Origin: Cryobacterium algoritolerans | GTDB lineage: Bacteria; Actinomycetota; Actinomycetes; Actinomycetales; Microbacteriaceae | Assembly: GCF_004402785.1 (NCBI RefSeq) | Contig: NZ_SOFP01000010.1 | Span: 62,001 to 126,000 of the forward strand | Length of the DNA: 64,000 bases | Direction: 5' to 3' | Shown: positions 60,872 through 64,000 of the stretch, piece after piece | Layout of the letters: the number at the start of each line of letters is the position of its first letter | Position numbering within the stretch: the first letter of the stretch is position 1 | Notes under the pieces: model-generated | The model's input: the letters and a program-made list of their open reading frames with translations, nothing else | What the model was told of the DNA's origin: nothing | The model's database searches: none | Translations under genes and position numbers: made by a program

Positions 60872-61849
60872 TCAGGCGGCGGCGAGCATCCCGGCGGCGG
60901 CCAGCGCCAGGGCAAGGCCCAGCCACTGCACGGGGGCGATACGTTCCCGCAGAACCACGGCCGCGAGCAGGATCGTGCCGGCCGGGTACATCGCGGTGAG
61001 AACGCTCATCACGCTGAGGTCCCCGGCCCGCATGCCGAGGAGCAGCAGAAAGTTCGCGATGACGTCGACCACGCCGCAGGCCGCCGCCAGCCGGAGACCC
61101 ACCAGCAGGGTCGGGCGTCGCAGCGGCGACGCGGCACGGGAGCCGGGGGCGCCCGGCGACCGTGATGCGCTCTCCGCAGTGGCAGTGGCAGTGGCAGTGG
61201 CAGTGGCAGTGGCAGTGGCAGTGGCAGTGGCAGCCGGCATCCGTCGTCGGCGCAGGCCGGCCAGGGCCAGTAGGCCGACCAGGGCGAACATGATCGTGCC
61301 GTTCACGGCCCGGTTCAGCACGAGCGGCACGAGCCCGCTGTCGACCGGGGTCAGGTCGATCATGATGACGAACGCGCCGATCATGGCGCCGGAGCCGAGT
61401 GCCATCAGCACCCCGATCGTGCTTGGCCGCACCGCGCCCCTCTCCGGCACGAAGCCGACCAGCACGACCGCGACGAGGGCGAGGACCAGGGCCCAGTAGC
61501 CGATCGGGGCGAGCCGGTCGCCTCCGGCGAGTCCGGCCGCCATCGGCACCACCGCGGACACCACCGCGGTGAGCGGGGACAGGATGCTCATCGGCCCGAT
61601 CGCGAGGCAGGCGTAGAGGAGCGAGATGGCGATGGCGCCGCTGACCCCGGACAACGCGCCCCAGAACACGGCCTGAGGCGACCAGACACCGCCAACGAAG
61701 GGCAGCGCGAGGAGCAGGGCGGCCAGGCCGGATGCCGCGGCGACCGCGGTCACCAGCAGGGAACTCATCCGCTTCGCGGCCATCCCGCCGAGGAAGTCGG
61801 CGCTACCGAAGATGAGCGCCCCGATGAGGCCGAGTCCCGCGGTAAGCAT
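60872..61849 (-). CDS. EamA/DMT family transporter
   Basis: A 325-residue drug/metabolite transporter with ten helices in two EamA halves (residues 1-135 and 150-325). Seen: GLIGALIFGSADFLGGMAAKR, SLLYACLAIGPMSILSPLTAVVSAVVPM, and the second-half SVLTAMYPAGTILLAAVVLRERI. The loop between helices near residue 205 holds a (Thr-Ala) run made from nine CAGTGG hexamers. Substrate unknown. It diverges from the copC-like gene. Confidence 0.88.
   Translation of the reverse strand: MLTAGLGLIGALIFGSADFLGGMAAKRMSSLLVTAVAAASGLAALLLALPFVGGVWSPQAVFWGALSGVSGAIAISLLYACLAIGPMSILSPLTAVVSAVVPMAAGLAGGDRLAPIGYWALVLALVAVVLVGFVPERGAVRPSTIGVLMALGSGAMIGAFVIMIDLTPVDSGLVPLVLNRAVNGTIMFALVGLLALAGLRRRRMPAATATATATATATATATATAESASRSPGAPGSRAASPLRRPTLLVGLRLAAACGVVDVIANFLLLLGMRAGDLSVMSVLTAMYPAGTILLAAVVLRERIAPVQWLGLALALAAAGMLAAA
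61177..61230. repeat. Hexanucleotide repeat (CAGTGG)9 in the EamA gene
   Basis: Nine perfect copies of CAGTGG. On the coding strand these give Ala-Thr dipeptides in a loop between TM helices. Hexamer changes stay in frame, so they alter length but not expression. Confidence 0.95.
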
Positions 61850-61958
61850 GAGAAGCCCAGCCTAGCGATCGACGACTCGTCGTCGGCACGATCGGCCTCG
61901 TGCCGGCCGTGCCCGGACGACGAGCCATGCGGTCGCTCGGTCGGTCTAGGCTCGTAAC

Positions 61959-62636
61959 ATGAGCAGCAACAGGGTGACGCACGCCGGGACCCGGCGCTGG
62001 TCGGTCAGGGCGCTCGGCGCCGTCGTCGTCGGTGCGGCGCTGGTCGGATGGTCCGCCGCGCCCGCCTTCGCGCACAACAATCCGGTCGGATCCTCGCCGG
62101 CCGCTGGCGCGGTCGTGACCGAGCAGCCCGGTACGTTCACGGTGACGACGAACGACCAGCTGCTCGACTTGCACGGCGAGGGCTCCGGGAACGCCATGGC
62201 GATCCGGGGTCCGGCCGGCGCGGCCACGCCGCTCTACTACGGCGACGGCTGCGTCACCCTGTCCGGGCCGAGCATCGAGACGAAGGCCCAGCTCGGCCGA
62301 CCGGGGGAGTACACCGTGATCTGGCAGGTCGTTTCCACCGACGGGCACGCCGTGTCGGAGGAGTACACCTTCACCTGGCAGCCGGCCGCCGGCCAGGAGC
62401 CGGCCGAAGGGTCGCCGACCCTGCCCACCTGCGGCGGCACGACATCGACCTGGGCGGATGCCGCGGCCCGCGCGCCCGCCGGCGCCGGCCCGGGCCTCGG
62501 CGACCTGGCCTGGATCGGCGGTGCCCTCGGCGCCGTGGTCCTGGCCATCGGCGGCACCCTGCTCGTGGTCAATCGGCGCGGCCGGACGCCGGACGCCAAG
62601 CCGGACGAGCACGGGGCCGTCGGGGGTCGCAGGTAG
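61959..62636 (+). CDS. CopC-domain copper-binding protein with C-terminal anchor
   Basis: A 225-residue exported protein. The signal peptide (VRALGAVVVGAALVGWSAAPAFA) is predicted to leave His as the first mature residue (AFA-HNN), the Cu(II)-binding N-terminus of CopC. Seen: VGSSPAAGAVVTEQPGTFTVT, IWQVVSTDGHAVSEEYTFTW (the DGH pair of the copper site). A C-terminal helix (LAWIGGALGAVVLAIGGTLLVV) anchors it outside the membrane. No copD/YcnJ permease is adjacent. The recQ gene follows after 9 bp. Confidence 0.88.
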   Translation: MSSNRVTHAGTRRWSVRALGAVVVGAALVGWSAAPAFAHNNPVGSSPAAGAVVTEQPGTFTVTTNDQLLDLHGEGSGNAMAIRGPAGAATPLYYGDGCVTLSGPSIETKAQLGRPGEYTVIWQVVSTDGHAVSEEYTFTWQPAAGQEPAEGSPTLPTCGGTTSTWADAAARAPAGAGPGLGDLAWIGGALGAVVLAIGGTLLVVNRRGRTPDAKPDEHGAVGGRR

Positions 62637-62645
62637 AGTTGTCGG

Positions 62646-64000
62646 GTGAGTTGGAACGCCGAAATACCATGGGATCCTGACGAGTTCGAACCACCCGACG
62701 ATTTCGACGCCCCGCCCCCACCGGAGGGCTACGCCGGTGTCGCGTTCGCCGGTGCATCCCTCGCGGCCGGCCAGGCCCCGGGCGGGCGGCCCCCGGTAGC
62801 AGCACCCCGGCGGGCCACCGCGAAGTTCGCCACGGCCGCGGAGGCCCTCAGCACGGTCTTCGGCTACGACTCATTCCGCGGCGAACAGGCGCAGATCATC
62901 GACCAGGTCATCGGCGGCGGCGACGCGGTCGTGCTGATGCCCACCGGCGGCGGCAAGAGCCTCTGTTACCAGATCCCGTCGCTCGTGCGGGAGGGCACCG
63001 GCATCGTCATCTCCCCGCTGATCGCCCTGATGCAGGACCAGGTCGACGCGTTGACGGCCGTCGGCGTGCGCGCAGCGTTCCTCAACTCGAGCCAGGATTC
63101 CGCCGCTCGCGGCCAGGTTGAGCGGGACTACCTCTCCGGCGACCTCGACCTGCTCTACGTCGCGCCCGAGCGGCTGTCCTCCGAGGCTACTAAACGCTTC
63201 CTCGACCGCGGCACCATCGCACTCTTCGCCATTGACGAGGCGCACTGTGTGTCCCAGTGGGGGCACGACTTCCGGCCCGACTACCTCGCCCTGTCCGAGC
63301 TGGCCGACCGTTGGCCCGACGTGCCGCGGATCGCGCTCACGGCCACGGCGACGGATGCCACGCACAGGGAACTCACCACCCGCCTGCAGCTGGGCCAGGC
63401 CCGCCACTTCGTCGCGAGCTTCGACCGGCCCAACATCCAGTACCGCATCGTCGGCAAGGCCGAACCGCGCAAGCAGCTGCTCGCCTTCATCCGCGCCGAG
63501 CACCAGGGCGACGCCGGGATCGTGTACGCCCTCAGCCGCAAGACCGTCGAACAGACCGCCGAGTTTCTGCGCCAGAACGGGGTCAACGCGCTGCCGTACC
63601 ACGCAGGCCTGGACCAGGGGCTCCGCGCCCGCACCCAGTCCCGGTTCCTCCGCGAAGACGGCGTCGTCATCGTCGCCACGATCGCGTTCGGCATGGGCAT
63701 CGACAAACCCGATGTGCGCTTCGTCGCCCACATCGACCTGCCCAAGTCGGTCGAGGGCTACTACCAGGAGACCGGCCGTGCCGGCCGCGACGGCCTGCCG
63801 TCAACCGGCTGGCTCGCCTACGGCTTGCAGGACGTGGTCCAGCAGCGCCGCATGATCGACGAGTCGCCCGGCGACCTCGCTCACCGGCGCAAACTCTCCG
63901 CACACCTCGACGCGATGCTCGCGCTCTGCGAGACCGTGAGCTGCCGCCGGGTGAACCTGCTGCGCTACTTCGGCCAGCCGAGCGAACCCTGCGGCAACTG
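62646..64000 (+). CDS. recQ: ATP-dependent DNA helicase RecQ (5' part; runs off the window)
   Basis: Partial: over 450 codons, no stop before the window end. Starts at GTG 62646 with a short acidic, Pro-rich N-terminus of about 55 residues ([12 protein letters not shown]). Seen: [10 protein letters not shown] (motif 0), [14 protein letters not shown] (Walker A), [18 protein letters not shown] in [22 protein letters not shown], and the C-terminal helicase motif ETGRAGRDG. The Cys residues of the RecQ zinc domain begin in the last codons ([17 protein letters not shown]). Role: 3'-5' unwinding in recombination and repair. Confidence 0.97.
   Translation, partial: MSWNAEIPWDPDEFEPPDDFDAPPPPEGYAGVAFAGASLAAGQAPGGRPPVAAPRRATAKFATAAEALSTVFGYDSFRGEQAQIIDQVIGGGDAVVLMPTGGGKSLCYQIPSLVREGTGIVISPLIALMQDQVDALTAVGVRAAFLNSSQDSAARGQVERDYLSGDLDLLYVAPERLSSEATKRFLDRGTIALFAIDEAHCVSQWGHDFRPDYLALSELADRWPDVPRIALTATATDATHRELTTRLQLGQARHFVASFDRPNIQYRIVGKAEPRKQLLAFIRAEHQGDAGIVYALSRKTVEQTAEFLRQNGVNALPYHAGLDQGLRARTQSRFLREDGVVIVATIAFGMGIDKPDVRFVAHIDLPKSVEGYYQETGRAGRDGLPSTGWLAYGLQDVVQQRRMIDESPGDLAHRRKLSAHLDAMLALCETVSCRRVNLLRYFGQPSEPCGN

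Overview
The window is high-GC DNA with dense, short-spaced genes, GTG/TTG starts and many ATGA/GTGA stop-start overlaps. This, the gene order SCP-like protein / purF / purM / DUF3073 (also seen in mycobacteria), a DUF222-HNH (13E12-type) relic and the PaaR, PadR and GntR regulators point to an actinobacterium. I infer the family Microbacteriaceae (Cryobacterium-like); this is not proven from the window. I saw no rRNA, tRNA, CRISPR array, integrase, transposase or recognisable phage gene.

Layout. 1-5.4 kb: sterol-carrier-like protein, ribokinase (convergent), a 2-TM protein, purF-purM and DUF3073. 5.4-14.5 kb: flavin monooxygenase, two tandem crcB fluoride channels, a large APC permease, an OhrR-like MarR regulator with a palindromic operator, a PadR/DUF4097 operon with two PadR-type palindromes, a decayed DUF222-HNH gene and a CPBP-like membrane protein. 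14.5-25.5 kb: M20 peptidase, then a complete 5-oxoproline utilisation locus (NRAMP-like YcsG, YcsI, GntR regulator, biotin carboxylase-BCCP, fused PxpB-PxpC, PxpA) bounded by two matching TTGTTGAACAA operators, then a divergent YczE/MocR pair. 25.5-33.3 kb: dodecin, an RND exporter, DUF4232 lipoprotein, a soluble Ser/Thr kinase-GAF protein, Dps, a second DUF222 fragment and a GNAT enzyme. 33.4-46 kb: histidine degradation (hutD-hutI-hutF-M20 amidase-hutU-iclR, all overlapping or nearly so), F420/PPOX protein, M23 peptidase, then hutH divergent from a second IclR regulator. 46-52 kb: alpha/beta hydrolase, FUSC transporter, GNAT enzyme, a DEAD-box helicase with a repetitive disordered N-terminus, and a universal stress protein. 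52-60 kb: phenylacetate catabolism (hotdog thioesterase, paaR, paaK, paaI, then divergent paaABCDE and an enoyl-CoA hydratase) with a PaaR-type operator between the divergent arms. 60-64 kb: GreA/B-like protein, EamA transporter, CopC-like protein and the 5' part of recQ.

Two sequence-level themes stand out. First, several intergenic regions hold long, almost perfect inverted repeats (17-23 bp arms) that lack U-tracts and differ in arm sequence. Second, short tandem repeats (6 to 93 bp units) have expanded inside or at the ends of ordinary genes: ribokinase, pxpA, the RND exporter, hutD/hutI, hutF, the M23 peptidase, the DEAD-box helicase, usp and the EamA transporter. Nearly all keep the reading frame. 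A dispersed REP-like motif (TCGACAAGCTCGATCACCGG type) occurs between genes and also inside the RND and hutF coding sequences.

I found no clearly new multi-gene system. The best leads are the GntR-bounded 5-oxoproline locus with a biotin carboxylase of unexplained role, the M20 amidase that probably replaces HutG, and the hairpin/repeat families.
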